A DNA stretch of 64,000 nucleotides from Oryzibacter oryziterrae (GCF_021864535.1 NZ_JAKJIC010000006.1:124001-188000); one strand, 5' to 3'. Positions 25,180 through 33,847 are shown, counted from the stretch's first letter. Notes: generated by a model not told the origin, from the sequence alone. A program made the numbers and translations.

Positions 25180-26037
25180 TCAGAAGCCCTTGCCGCCCTT
25201 GAGTTCGCTGATCACCGTGCGAACGAGGATCTTGGCGTCCAGCCACAGCGAGAACTCGCGGCAATATTCAAGGTCGAGCACTGCGCGCATCATGGCCGGC
25301 TCCGGCTCGGTGGTCGGGCCACGGAAGCCGTTGGCCTGGGCAAGGCCCGTGATGCCCGGACGCATCATGTGGCGATCGGCATAGTCGTCGACCAGCTCTT
25401 CATAGGTCATGCCGGCGGCCAACATGCCCGGAACATGCGGGCGCGGGCCGATGAGCGACATGTCGCCCAGCAGCACGTTGATCAGCTGCGGCAGCTCGTC
25501 GATGTTGGTCTTGCGAAGGATGCGACCGATCGGCGTGATGCGCGGATCATTGCTGGTGGTCTGCGCGACGCCGCTCATGTCGCAGCGATCGGTATACATC
25601 GACCGGAACTTCAGGATCTCGAACAGCTCGTTGTTGTAGCCCGTCCGCTTCTGGCGGAAGAACACGGGGCCACGGCTGGTCGCCTTGATGATCAAGGCCA
25701 CGGTAATCAGCATTGGACCCAGGACGATCAAACCGCCCAGTGACGCAAGAATATCGAACAGGCGCTTTACGGCCAGCTGGACATTGCGAGACAGATTTCG
25801 GTCGGCAACGGCGGACGCCGCCGGCTGATATCCAGCATAGGCCGGGACAAGATTGACTGTGTCTGCCGGCCGGGCGGACTGGCGCTCATACTGCTGCCTG
25901 GCGGCAAGCGCACGAGCACGCATGTCGTTGCGGTGACTATCCACGGCCGAACTGTGCTTGTCGGAGAGTCTGTCCAGGTCAGTTCCCGAAACCGCTCCAG
26001 CACCCATCAAATCAGTGTGCATTTCGCTCAAACGCAT
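25180..26037 (-). CDS. Undecaprenyl-phosphate sugar phosphotransferase (ExoY-like)
   Basis: A 285-residue initiating glycosyl-1-phosphate transferase for exopolysaccharide. After ~100 variable residues comes VKRLFDILASLGGLIVLGPMLITVALIIKA, the single membrane hairpin. The catalytic domain follows: GPVFFRQKRTGYNNELFEILKFRSM, LPQLINVLLGDMSLIGPRP and RPGITGLAQANGFRG, all diagnostic of the bacterial sugar transferase family. It is short like ExoY, lacking the four extra helices of WbaP types. The ATG at 26037 has GGGGG close upstream; an ATG 57 bp earlier has none. A long, repeat-rich leader suggests regulated expression. Confidence 0.9.
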   Translation of the reverse strand: MRLSEMHTDLMGAGAVSGTDLDRLSDKHSSAVDSHRNDMRARALAARQQYERQSARPADTVNLVPAYAGYQPAASAVADRNLSRNVQLAVKRLFDILASLGGLIVLGPMLITVALIIKATSRGPVFFRQKRTGYNNELFEILKFRSMYTDRCDMSGVAQTTSNDPRITPIGRILRKTNIDELPQLINVLLGDMSLIGPRPHVPGMLAAGMTYEELVDDYADRHMMRPGITGLAQANGFRGPTTEPEPAMMRAVLDLEYCREFSLWLDAKILVRTVISELKGGKGF

Positions 26038-26548
26038 AACGCCCCCAATACAAACAAGAGCTTCGTGGATGTTGCCGCATCTCGCTTCGCTCATTGGCCG
26101 CGCAAAAGCCGCAGCCTATCGAATAATTCATTTACCAAGCAGTAACCCTATACGGTATGAACCGTAGCATCTTCAAGACGGCGTACCGCCCTAAAATGCA
26201 TGGCAGGTTTGCACTGCACCATACTGACTGATCCAATTTTGCACTGCATTAAAGGATCAGATGCCTCTTAGCAATTTGTTTGCCAAGTTTGGCGGGGCCT
26301 GCAAACGTTCTGACCGGTTATCATAAACCGTAATGAGTGTGTTTACCATTTAGTAATAAAGGTTAACTTTTCATCAGGCCGTCCTCCATAACGCGCCTAA
26401 AAAGTCAGCGGCCCTGTGTGGAATGAGACAATGGCAGGATAGTGGCGGTTAACGTTCGAGTCACTCTTAACTGCTGACATTGCAGTCAAATTTTATCCAT
26501 ATCGGCCTGGTTCTGGCGGAAAGCCGCACATGCGGGCTGCTGCGATCA
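26038..26548. promoter_or_regulatory. 511-bp leader of the ExoY-like gene with several repeats
   Basis: No gene is seen. Dyad TACGGTATGAACCGTA (26151-26166) is perfect, with 6-bp arms. CGGTT/AACCG (26315-26330) is a related weaker dyad sharing AACCGTA. An 11-bp direct repeat TTTGCACTGCA occurs at 26208-26218 and 26238-26248, exactly 30 bp apart, and the second copy lies inside the inverted repeat CTGATCC/GGATCAG (26228-26260). This looks like a multi-site control region, regulator unknown. Confidence 0.45.
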
Positions 26549-27061
26549 TCATTTCAGTTTCAGCGGCAACCCGGCGGCAACGAAGTAGACCTCGCCCGAC
26601 ACGGCGGCAACGCGCTGGTTGAGAAGGCCGGCTTCGTCGCGGAAACGGCGGGCAAGGGCATTGTCCGGCACGATGGACAGGCCGACTTCGTTGGCGACGA
26701 GGACGATGGGCGCCCTTGCGGCGGCAAGTGCCGATTCCAGGCGCGCAAAGGCGTCGGGCAGCGAATGGTCGGCCAGGAGGATGTTCGTTAGCCAAAGGGT
26801 GAGGCAATCGACCAGAATTGCGGCAGAGCCCTGGCCGGCTTCGGCGATCGCTGCCGGCAGGTCGAGGGGCTCCTCCAATGTGATCCAATTTGGGCCACGA
26901 TCTGACTTGTGTCTCGATATGCGCTCTTCCATCTCGGCGTCGAAGGCCTGTGCCGTCGCGATATAGATCGGCGTGCCCGCGCTCCGCTCGCGCACCAGAC
27001 GCTCGGCAAGGCGGCTCTTGCCCGATCTGGCGCCGCCGAGAACTAGGGTGGTGCCGCTCAT
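26549..27061 (-). CDS. cobU: Adenosylcobinamide kinase / adenosylcobinamide-phosphate guanylyltransferase
   Basis: CobU (CobP) phosphorylates adenosylcobinamide and transfers GMP to it in the assembly of the cobalamin nucleotide loop. The 170-residue protein begins MSGTTLVLGGARSGKSRLAERL with the P-loop GGARSGKS. It then shows YIATAQAFDAEMEERISRHK, containing the guanylylated His region, VDCLTLWLTN and VANEVGLSIVPDNALARRFRDEAG, all typical. The ATG overlaps the stop of the RpiR-type regulator by 4 nt. No other cobalamin gene is nearby, so the coupling to this regulator is odd. Confidence 0.92.
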   Translation of the reverse strand: MSGTTLVLGGARSGKSRLAERLVRERSAGTPIYIATAQAFDAEMEERISRHKSDRGPNWITLEEPLDLPAAIAEAGQGSAAILVDCLTLWLTNILLADHSLPDAFARLESALAAARAPIVLVANEVGLSIVPDNALARRFRDEAGLLNQRVAAVSGEVYFVAAGLPLKLK

Positions 27062-27909
27062 GGAAGTCTCCTGAAGCTGTCGATCATGGCAATGCGGCGG
27101 CTGGCTTCCTCCCAGCGGCCTTCGGTGACGGCGGCGAGCAGGGCTTCCGCAATGCCGAGCAGCGACGTCATGGAATCCCAGCGCGAGGGGACCTCGATTC
27201 GTGCCGAGAAGATATGACGCGCGTGGCGCGAGACAGGCGAGAGCCACTGATCGGTAAGCAGGATGATCGTCGCGCCTCTGCCGGCTGCTATCTCGGCAAG
27301 CGCGGTCAGGTCCTCCTGATAGCGGCGGATGTCGAAGACCACGACGATGTCGCGTGGTCCGTAGTCCACCATCAGGTCGCGCCAGTTGGAGGGCTGGCCA
27401 TCGAGATGCATCACGCCGGGACGGACCACGGCGAGATGCGCGGCAAACAGCCGCGCAAGCGCATCCGACATGCGGCCGCCGATGACGCCGACGCGGCGGT
27501 GGCGATCGCCGAGCAGATTGGCGACGGTGTGGAACTCCGGCTCGGAGATGTGGCTGAAGGTGGTCTGCAGGTTGTCAATCAGCGCCCCGCAGAAGGCGGC
27601 ATTCGGGCCGCTGCCATCGGGCTCGGCGCCCCCATAGCTGCTCTTTGCCAGCGGTGACTGGCCCTGCTTGTCGAGTTCGTCACGCAAGGCGCGCTGGAAC
27701 TCCGGGTAGTTGGAGTAGCCAAGGCGCCCGACAAAGCGGAGGATCGTCGGCGCACTGACGGTGGCGCGGCGCGCGAACTCGGCGACCGTCTCGAGACCGG
27801 CGACCGGATAGTTGGCGAGGAGACTGTGGGCAGCCCGGCGCTCGGTCGGTGTGAAGCGATGCAACTGGGCGCGAATTCGTTCGGCAATGGTGATGTCGTC
27901 AGCGCCCAC
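27058..27909 (-). CDS. RpiR-family transcriptional regulator (HTH_6 + SIS domain)
   Basis: A 283-residue regulator. Residues ~1-80 hold the RpiR helix-turn-helix: LHRFTPTERRAAHSLLANYP, LETVAEFARRATVSAPTILRFVGRLGYSNYPEFQRALRDEL. Residues ~115-250 are a SIS sugar/phosphometabolite-binding domain (NLLGDRHRRVGVIGGRMSDALARLFAAHL). The start was set at GTG 27907-27909, with GGGAGG 8 nt upstream; the ATG at 27978 has no ribosome site and would put a clear operator dyad inside the gene. It is divergent from the gamma-glutamyl cluster that begins at 28158 and overlaps cobU by 4 nt. The ligand is unknown. Confidence 0.85.
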   Translation of the reverse strand: MGADDITIAERIRAQLHRFTPTERRAAHSLLANYPVAGLETVAEFARRATVSAPTILRFVGRLGYSNYPEFQRALRDELDKQGQSPLAKSSYGGAEPDGSGPNAAFCGALIDNLQTTFSHISEPEFHTVANLLGDRHRRVGVIGGRMSDALARLFAAHLAVVRPGVMHLDGQPSNWRDLMVDYGPRDIVVVFDIRRYQEDLTALAEIAAGRGATIILLTDQWLSPVSRHARHIFSARIEVPSRWDSMTSLLGIAEALLAAVTEGRWEEASRRIAMIDSFRRLP

Positions 27910-27941
27910 CCGTCGGTCCTCCCGGCCATATGGTTTCGGCT

Positions 27942-27959
27942 CTGTAATTTGTATTACAG
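27942..27959. promoter_or_regulatory. Probable RpiR-type operator
   Basis: CTGTAATTTGTATTACAG is a perfect dyad with 7-bp arms (CTGTAAT/ATTACAG) and a 4-bp spacer. It is 33 bp before the GTG start of the RpiR regulator and ~200 bp before the divergent amidohydrolase gene. RpiR-family members such as HexR bind TGTAAT-spacer-ATTACA sites. Confidence 0.65.
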
Positions 27960-28157
27960 GAATTGACTCATTCAGCATAGATGATCAGATTGTTACAGCG
28001 CGCCGGATCGTGATCACATTTGCCTCCCAGGGCAGGGTAGCATTGCAGCTTGGCGGCGCAACCATCGAGTTTGGGTCGGCACAGTCGGTCAGATCGGTGG
28101 TACGGGCCGCACAAGAGTTCAGACAGAACCGGCGGCGATGCAGGGACGAGGTAGCCG

Positions 28158-28895
28158 ATGACGCCGACGCCGTATGAAGTCATCAACGCAGGAGGACGTG
28201 CGCCCTTCGTGCTGGTCGTTGACCACGCGTCGAACCATGTGCCCCAACACTGGGCAGACCTGGGGCTGGATGGCGAGGTGTTGTTGCGCCACGTCGCCTG
28301 GGATCCGGGTGCAAAGGATGTCGGACTGTTCCTCGCCGAGCAACTTGATGCGCCCATGGTGGCCGCGACGATTTCGCGCCTGGTTGTCGATCTCAACCGA
28401 CCGCTAGGGTCGGCGACGATGATGCCGGAGATCGGTGAAGACACGCCCATTCCGGGCAACATGGGTATCACCGCCGAAGACCTCGCGCTCCGGATCGAGA
28501 CGATCTACGAACCCTATCATCAAGCGCTGGCGGCGGTGGTGCAGCAGCAGGCCGAGCGATGCGGCGGCAAGATCGCGGTGATCGCCATTCATTCCTTCAC
28601 GCCCGTCTTCAAAGGGCAGGCGCGACATTTGCATGTGGGGGTGCTGTTCGACCGGGATGACGCCTTCGGCCGGCGCGTTCTCAAGGCCCTGGAGGCGGAG
28701 GGCGGGCTGATTGCAAAGGCCAATGAGCCTTACAGCCCGTCGGACGAAGTCTACTTCACGCTGGACAAGCACGCGCAATCGCGCGGCCTCGACAGCGTGA
28801 TGATCGAGATCCGTAATGACCTGATCGGCACGAAAGAGGCCTGCAGGCAATGGGCGGAACGACTGTCTGCGGCAATAACAAACGACAAGCCGTGA
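28158..28895 (+). CDS. N-formylglutamate amidohydrolase-family protein
   Basis: A 245-residue zinc amidohydrolase-like protein of the FGase (HutG/DUF) family. It shows LVVDHASNHVPQ, AWDPGAKDVGLFLAEQLDA, ATISRLVVDLNRP and IAIHSFTPVF, the usual family motifs. Classical members release formate from N-formylglutamate. Here no histidine-degradation gene is near; instead the gene opens a cluster with a glutamine-synthetase-like ligase and two dehydrogenases. That suggests hydrolysis of a gamma-glutamyl amide, releasing glutamate. This role is inference. GAGG lies 6 nt before the ATG, and the operator dyad of the RpiR regulator lies in the divergent spacer. Confidence 0.8.
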   Translation: MTPTPYEVINAGGRAPFVLVVDHASNHVPQHWADLGLDGEVLLRHVAWDPGAKDVGLFLAEQLDAPMVAATISRLVVDLNRPLGSATMMPEIGEDTPIPGNMGITAEDLALRIETIYEPYHQALAAVVQQQAERCGGKIAVIAIHSFTPVFKGQARHLHVGVLFDRDDAFGRRVLKALEAEGGLIAKANEPYSPSDEVYFTLDKHAQSRGLDSVMIEIRNDLIGTKEACRQWAERLSAAITNDKP

Positions 28896-28992
28896 TCAGT
28901 CGATGTTCAGGGGGCGGTGCCGGATGTCCGGCAACGCAAGCATAAGCCGGTGACAAACGTGTCGCCGGTTCAACCAGAGGGGCACTGAAGCC

Positions 28993-30570
28993 ATGTCGGG
29001 CTATAGTGATAGCGACAAGAAGGACGATATCCACGTCCTGCATTCCATGGGCTATGCCCAGGAACTCGAACGGCGCATGAGTTCGTTCTCGAACTTCGCC
29101 ATTTCCTTTTCGATCATCTGCATCCTGTCGGGTGGCATCAACTCGCTGGCACAGGCAACGTCCGGTCTGGGCGGTGGTGCCATCGGCATCGGCTGGCCGG
29201 TTGGCTGCATCGTGTCTGGCCTGTTCGCGCTTGGCATGGCACAGATCGCCTCGGCCTATCCGACCGCCGGCGGTCTCTACCACTGGGGTTCGATCCTTGG
29301 CAGCCGCTTCATCGGCTGGTTCACGGCCTGGCTGAATCTGCTCGGCCTCGTGACCGTGCTTGGCGCCATCAACATCGGCACGGCGCTGTTCCTCGGCGGC
29401 ACGTTCGGTGCCCAACTCGGGTTGCTCGGTCCCGATGGGCTCGTCTCGCCCGGCACCCAGGTTCTTCTGGTGGCCGGCTTTACGGTTGTTCAGGCGCTGA
29501 TCAACCACTTCGGCATCGGTCTGACTGCCAAGCTCACCGACTTCTCGGGTACGCTTATCCTGATCACGGCCGCCGTGCTCACCGTGGCCTGCTTGGCGTT
29601 TGCGCCGAGCTGGGACATCTCGCGCCTGTGGACCTTCACCAACTACTCCGGCGAGATCGGCGGGTCGGTCTGGCCGCAGTCGGACAGCATGCTCTACATC
29701 TTCGCGCTGACCCTGCTGCTGCCGATCTACACCATCACCGGCTATGACGCGTCTGCCCATACGTCGGAAGAGACCATGAAGGCGGCCCATTCGGTGCCCC
29801 GCTCCATGATCTCGGCCGTGGTCTGGTCGTCGCTTGCCGGCTGGGTGATGCTGTCGGCCTTCGTGATCGCCATCCCTGACATGGCCGAAGGCGCCAAGCA
29901 GGGCTGGAACGTGTTCTTCTGGACCGTGAACACCATCATGCCGGCCTGGCTGGTGACAGTGCTCTACGTGGCCATCTTCATCGCCCAGTTCCTGTGCGGT
30001 CTGGCCACCGTGACCTCGGCGTCGCGCATGATCTTCGCCTTCTCGCGCGACAAGGGCATGCCAATCGGTTCGACCGCGCTCTCGTCGGTGAGCCCGAGGT
30101 TCCGCACGCCGGTGACGGCCATCTGGACGGCTGCGGTTCTGGAAATCCTGTTCGTCTGGGGCGCCCTGTTCATCTCGGTGAGCGGTGCCAGCCTCTATTC
30201 GATCGTGGTCAACGCCACCCTGATCTTCCTGTTCCTGTCCTTCGTGATCCCGATCGCCTGCGGTGCCGTCGTGTTCGGCAGCTCCAAGTGGCCGAGCGCG
30301 GGGCCGTGGAATCTGGGGGCAGGGCTGTTCAAGCTGGTCGCCCTCGGTGCCGTGCTTGGCATGGCCCTGATCATCTATATTGCCGTCCAGCCGCCGAACG
30401 ACAAGGTGCTCTACGTGACGCTCGGCTTCATTGTGCTGTCCGTCGTGGTGTGGTTTGCCTATGAAAACCGCCGCTTCGAAGGGCCGCCGATCGGCGACAT
30501 GATCGCCAAGCGCAAGAAGGCCATCCATGAGGCCGAGGCTGCCGTCGGTGAAACCGTGATCGTCGACTGA
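28993..30570 (+). CDS. APC-family amino acid/amine permease
   Basis: A 525-residue inner membrane permease with 12 predicted helices. FSNFAISFSIICILSGGINSLAQATSGLGGGAIGIGWPVG is the family's first helix region, and QIASAYPTAGGLYHWGSILG is the conserved APC loop. The pattern is nearest to the GABA/choline/amine branch (ACT, TC 2.A.3.4) of the superfamily. It lies 97 bp after the amidohydrolase gene and upstream of the ligase gene, so it probably brings in the amine substrate of the cluster. An intercistronic hairpin follows. Confidence 0.9.
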   Translation: MSGYSDSDKKDDIHVLHSMGYAQELERRMSSFSNFAISFSIICILSGGINSLAQATSGLGGGAIGIGWPVGCIVSGLFALGMAQIASAYPTAGGLYHWGSILGSRFIGWFTAWLNLLGLVTVLGAINIGTALFLGGTFGAQLGLLGPDGLVSPGTQVLLVAGFTVVQALINHFGIGLTAKLTDFSGTLILITAAVLTVACLAFAPSWDISRLWTFTNYSGEIGGSVWPQSDSMLYIFALTLLLPIYTITGYDASAHTSEETMKAAHSVPRSMISAVVWSSLAGWVMLSAFVIAIPDMAEGAKQGWNVFFWTVNTIMPAWLVTVLYVAIFIAQFLCGLATVTSASRMIFAFSRDKGMPIGSTALSSVSPRFRTPVTAIWTAAVLEILFVWGALFISVSGASLYSIVVNATLIFLFLSFVIPIACGAVVFGSSKWPSAGPWNLGAGLFKLVALGAVLGMALIIYIAVQPPNDKVLYVTLGFIVLSVVVWFAYENRRFEGPPIGDMIAKRKKAIHEAEAAVGETVIVD

Positions 30571-30583
30571 TCCATCGAGACCT

Positions 30584-30621
30584 GGGGAGGCCAGCCCACG
30601 GGAGTAACGGCTGGCCTCCCC
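30584..30621 (+). other. Strong intercistronic hairpin between permease and ligase genes
   Basis: GGGGAGGCCAGCC (30584-30596) and GGCTGGCCTCCCC (30609-30621) form a perfect 13-bp stem with a 12-nt loop. The sequence after it is CATCAATAAC, without a T-tract. It may protect the permease mRNA or reduce read-through rather than end the operon. Confidence 0.65.
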
Positions 30622-30673
30622 ATCAATAACGAAAGACAAGCAAAAAGCCCCAAAGCGGGGAGGAGTTCTCAAA

Positions 30674-32032
30674 ATGTCCGGCAATCTGACCCTGGAAGCC
30701 TTGCGGCAGGAAGTGGCCGCTGGCTCGATCGATACCGTCAATGTCGTGTTCATCGACATGCAGGGCCGATTGATGGGCAAGCGATTTCACGCCGAGTATT
30801 TTCTCGAAGCCTATGAAGAGACGCACGCCTGCAACTACCTGCTGACCGTCGACATCGACATGGAGCCCGTGCCCGGCTACGCGGCCGCCAGCTGGGAGCA
30901 GGGCTATGGCGATTTCGTGCTGAAGCCCGATCTGGCGACACTGCGCCGCGTGGCCTGGCTGCCGGGTACGGCCATGGTGGTCTGCGACGTGCAGAATCAC
31001 CATCACCACGACATCCCCCACAGCCCGCGCGCCATTTTGAAGAAGCAGCTTGCCCGGCTCGAAGCCAAGGGCTGGAAAGCCTTCATGGCCTCGGAACTCG
31101 AGTTCTATCTCTTCAACGAGAGCTATCAGAGCGCCGGCGAAAAGCGGTGGCGCCAGCTCAAGACCTTCACCAGCTACATCGAGGACTACGGCATCCTGCC
31201 GACCACCTATGAAGAGCCTTTCATGCGGGAGATCCGCACCAAGCTGGCGGCCTCGGGTGTTCGCATCGAGAATTCCAAGGGCGAGTGGGGCCCGGGGCAG
31301 GAAGAGATCAACGTCCGCTATTCCGATCCGCTGACCATGGCGGACGAGCATGCGATCATGAAGACCGGCATCAAGGAGATGGCGCATCTGCAGGGCAAGG
31401 CCGTCACCTTCATGTCGAAGTATGCCTATGACCTCGCCGGTTCTTCCTGCCACGTTCATCAGTCACTGTGGGACGCCAACGGTCCCCTGTTCCTGGACAA
31501 AGGCGAGACGCGCACCATGTCCAAGCTGATGCGGCATTATCTGGCAGGCCTTCTGCACCATTCGCAGGAGATCACCTATTTCCTGGCGCCTTACATCAAC
31601 AGCTACAAGCGCTTCCAGGTGGGTACCTTCGCCCCCACCAAGGCGATCTGGAGCGCCGACAATCGCACCGCCGGCTTCCGTGTGGTGGGTGAGGAAAGCA
31701 AGGGCATCCGTGTTGAATGCCGCATGGGTGGCGCCGACATCAACCCGCACCTTGCCTTCGCGGCCATGCTGGCTGCAGGGCTGTCGGGCATCGAGAACGA
31801 GATGGAACTGGAGCCGGAGTTCTCGGGCGACGCCTACAATACCGACGGGATCCGGCATATCCCGAAGACCCTGCGCGAGGCGATCGAAACGCTGAAGGGC
31901 TCGGAGATGCTCAAGAAGGCCTTCGGTGCCGACGTGATCGAGCACTATGTGCACACGGCCGAGTGGGAGCAGTTCGAGTACGACCGCCGTATCACCGATT
32001 GGGAGCTGCAGCGCGGTTTCGAGCGCTACTGA
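30674..32032 (+). CDS. Glutamine synthetase-family gamma-glutamyl-amine ligase (PuuA/IpuC-like)
   Basis: A 452-residue ligase of the glutamine synthetase superfamily that would join glutamate to an amine at the expense of ATP. Catalytic segments are intact: SELEFYLF, GPGQEEIN, GSSCHVHQSLWD, APTKAIWSADNRTAGFRV and RVECRMGGADINPHLAFAAMLAAGL. The length and the GADINPHLA phrase match the PuuA/GlnT-like group rather than the 470-residue nitrogen-assimilation GlnA, and it lacks the adenylylation Tyr loop of GlnA-I. Flanking permease, ALDH, alcohol dehydrogenase and amidohydrolase genes suggest gamma-glutamylation of an amino alcohol; that substrate class is inference. Confidence 0.87.
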   Translation: MSGNLTLEALRQEVAAGSIDTVNVVFIDMQGRLMGKRFHAEYFLEAYEETHACNYLLTVDIDMEPVPGYAAASWEQGYGDFVLKPDLATLRRVAWLPGTAMVVCDVQNHHHHDIPHSPRAILKKQLARLEAKGWKAFMASELEFYLFNESYQSAGEKRWRQLKTFTSYIEDYGILPTTYEEPFMREIRTKLAASGVRIENSKGEWGPGQEEINVRYSDPLTMADEHAIMKTGIKEMAHLQGKAVTFMSKYAYDLAGSSCHVHQSLWDANGPLFLDKGETRTMSKLMRHYLAGLLHHSQEITYFLAPYINSYKRFQVGTFAPTKAIWSADNRTAGFRVVGEESKGIRVECRMGGADINPHLAFAAMLAAGLSGIENEMELEPEFSGDAYNTDGIRHIPKTLREAIETLKGSEMLKKAFGADVIEHYVHTAEWEQFEYDRRITDWELQRGFERY

Positions 32033-32241
32033 CCTTTGGTCGGGGCGGTGCTGTCCCGGCTTCAAAAGCGAGCAGGTCGGCCCTATGATCGGGGCCGATT
32101 TCTCGTTCGGTGGCCGGACATGCAGGCCGCCGACACCACATTCAAGGCCGGCGGTTGCCCTTCGCTCTGCTGCCGGATTTCCGAGGACTTTCAGCCTCGG
32201 CCCATCAGTCGAAGACCTGAAAACCGCAAGAGTTGTCCAAA

Positions 32242-33645
32242 ATGTCCGAAGTCATGAAGCTGATTTCCCCCGTCGACGGTTCGGTTTATGCCGAACGCAA
32301 GGTGGCAAGCGAGGCCGAGGTGGCCCGCGTGTTCCGTCTTGCCGCCGACGCCCAGAAGAGCTGGATGAAGCGCCCGCTCGACGAGCGCATCGCCTTCTGC
32401 CTGAAGGCGATGGAAGCCATGCTGGCCATGCGGGCGGAAATCGCTGAGGAGCTGACCTGGCAGATGGGGCGACCGATCCGCTACACGCCCTATGAGCTCA
32501 ACGGCGTGGAAGTGCGCACGCGCCACATGGCCAAGATCGCCGAGAAGAGCCTTGCGCCGCTGGACAGCGGTCTCGAGTTCGGCGATCACGGCGGTCACCG
32601 CAAGATCACCCGCGAGCCGCTTGGCGTCGTCTTCGTGCTGGCGCCGTGGAACTATCCGTATCTCACCACCGTCAATTCGGTGATGCCGGCGCTGATGGCG
32701 GGCAATGCGGTGGTGCTCAAGCATTCGGACCAGACACTGCTGGTGGCCGAGCGCTTCCAGAAGGCCTTTGACGCCGCCGGTCTGCCGGAGGGCGTGTTCC
32801 AGCACATCGTGCTCAACCATGACCAGTCGGCGGCGGTGATTGCCTCGCGCAAGGTCAACATGGTGGCCTTCACCGGTTCGGTGGCGGGTGGCGCGGCCAT
32901 GGAACGGGCCGCGGCAGGCACGTTCATCCCGCTGAACCTCGAACTCGGCGGCAAGGATCCGGCCTATGTGCGGCCCGACGCCAAGATGCAGTTCACCATC
33001 GAGAATATTGCCGACGGCGCTTTCTTCAATTCGGGGCAGTGCTGCTGCGGCATCGAGCGCGTCTATGTGCACGAGAAGGTCTATGACGAGTTCGTCGAAG
33101 GGCTGGTGAGCTTCACCAAGTCCTATGTGCTCGGCAATCCGACCGATCCCTCCGTGACGCTCGGCCCGCTGGCCCGTGCGCGTGGCGCCAAGACGGTGCG
33201 CGACCAGATCGCGTCGGCCCTTCGCGGTGGCGCGGTGGCCCATCTCGATCCCAAGGCCTTCCCGGCCGACGCGGACGGCACGCCTTACCTGGCGCCGCAG
33301 ATCCTCACTTCGGTGAACCACCAGATGGAGTTCATGACCGAGGAGACCTTCGGGCCGGCGGTCGGCATCATGAAGGTGAAGGACGATGCGGAAGCCGTTC
33401 AGCTGATGAACGATTCCAAGTATGGCCTGACTTGCGCGCTGTGGACCGAGGATCTCGATGCGGCCGGCGCCATCGGTGCCCAGCTCGAGACCGGCACGGT
33501 GTTCACCAACCGCTGCGACTATCTCGATCCGGCCCTGACCTGGACCGGCGTCAAGGACACCGGCCGCGGCGCTGCCCTGTCCGAACTCGGCTTCCACGGC
33601 CTGACCCGGCCCAAGAGCTGGTACACCCGCAAGGCGCCGGTGTGA
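32242..33645 (+). CDS. NAD(P)-dependent aldehyde dehydrogenase
   Basis: A 467-residue aldehyde dehydrogenase. PWNYPYLT (oxyanion Asn), AFTGSVAGG (cofactor glycine loop), LELGGKDP (general base Glu) and FFNSGQCCCGIERVYV (catalytic Cys within a CCC run) are all present; EETFGPAVGIM is the C-terminal signature. The start is ATG 32242, preferred to a TTG 9 bp upstream. It lies between the gamma-glutamyl ligase and the Fe-dependent alcohol dehydrogenase genes. It would oxidise the gamma-glutamyl aldehyde to the acid, as PuuC does in putrescine breakdown. The 209-bp gap before it (32033-32241) holds no gene. Confidence 0.92.
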   Translation: MSEVMKLISPVDGSVYAERKVASEAEVARVFRLAADAQKSWMKRPLDERIAFCLKAMEAMLAMRAEIAEELTWQMGRPIRYTPYELNGVEVRTRHMAKIAEKSLAPLDSGLEFGDHGGHRKITREPLGVVFVLAPWNYPYLTTVNSVMPALMAGNAVVLKHSDQTLLVAERFQKAFDAAGLPEGVFQHIVLNHDQSAAVIASRKVNMVAFTGSVAGGAAMERAAAGTFIPLNLELGGKDPAYVRPDAKMQFTIENIADGAFFNSGQCCCGIERVYVHEKVYDEFVEGLVSFTKSYVLGNPTDPSVTLGPLARARGAKTVRDQIASALRGGAVAHLDPKAFPADADGTPYLAPQILTSVNHQMEFMTEETFGPAVGIMKVKDDAEAVQLMNDSKYGLTCALWTEDLDAAGAIGAQLETGTVFTNRCDYLDPALTWTGVKDTGRGAALSELGFHGLTRPKSWYTRKAPV

Positions 33646-33679
33646 TGTGAGGCTCTGGCGGGGAGTTGGGTGCGGGCCA

Positions 33680-33809
33680 CCCCTCTCCCTGTCCCTCCCC
33701 CGCAAGGGGGGAGGGGACGATGACATAGTTGAAAAAAGACGTTTCCAAGTGGGCGCTTCGTTCCAACCGCGTTCCCTCCCCCCTTGCGGGGGAGGGACAG
33801 GGAGAGGGG
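33680..33809. repeat. Perfect 36-bp inverted repeat with 58-bp loop (REP/BIME-like)
   Basis: Arms at 33680-33715 and 33774-33809 are exact reverse complements over 36 bp. Each arm contains its own hairpin core, CCCTCCCCC-GCAA-GGGGGGAGGG, and a CTCTCCCTGTCC flank. The loop (33716-33773) has no gene. The architecture is that of paired REP sequences (BIME). It lies between the aldehyde and alcohol dehydrogenase genes; a smaller element with the same core is at 35135. Confidence 0.85.
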
Positions 33810-33847
33810 TTCCCCGAGGGCAAAATCAACAAAGACGGAAAGCTGCC

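Noticed and set aside
27978-27978. ATG start for the RpiR regulator
   Set aside because: No ribosome site, adds 23 residues outside the family, and would bury the operator dyad in coding sequence.
28756-30780. Minus-strand frame of ~674 codons antisense to the APC permease gene
   Set aside because: Arg/His/Gln-rich nonsense-like translation without motifs; the permease on the plus strand is clear.
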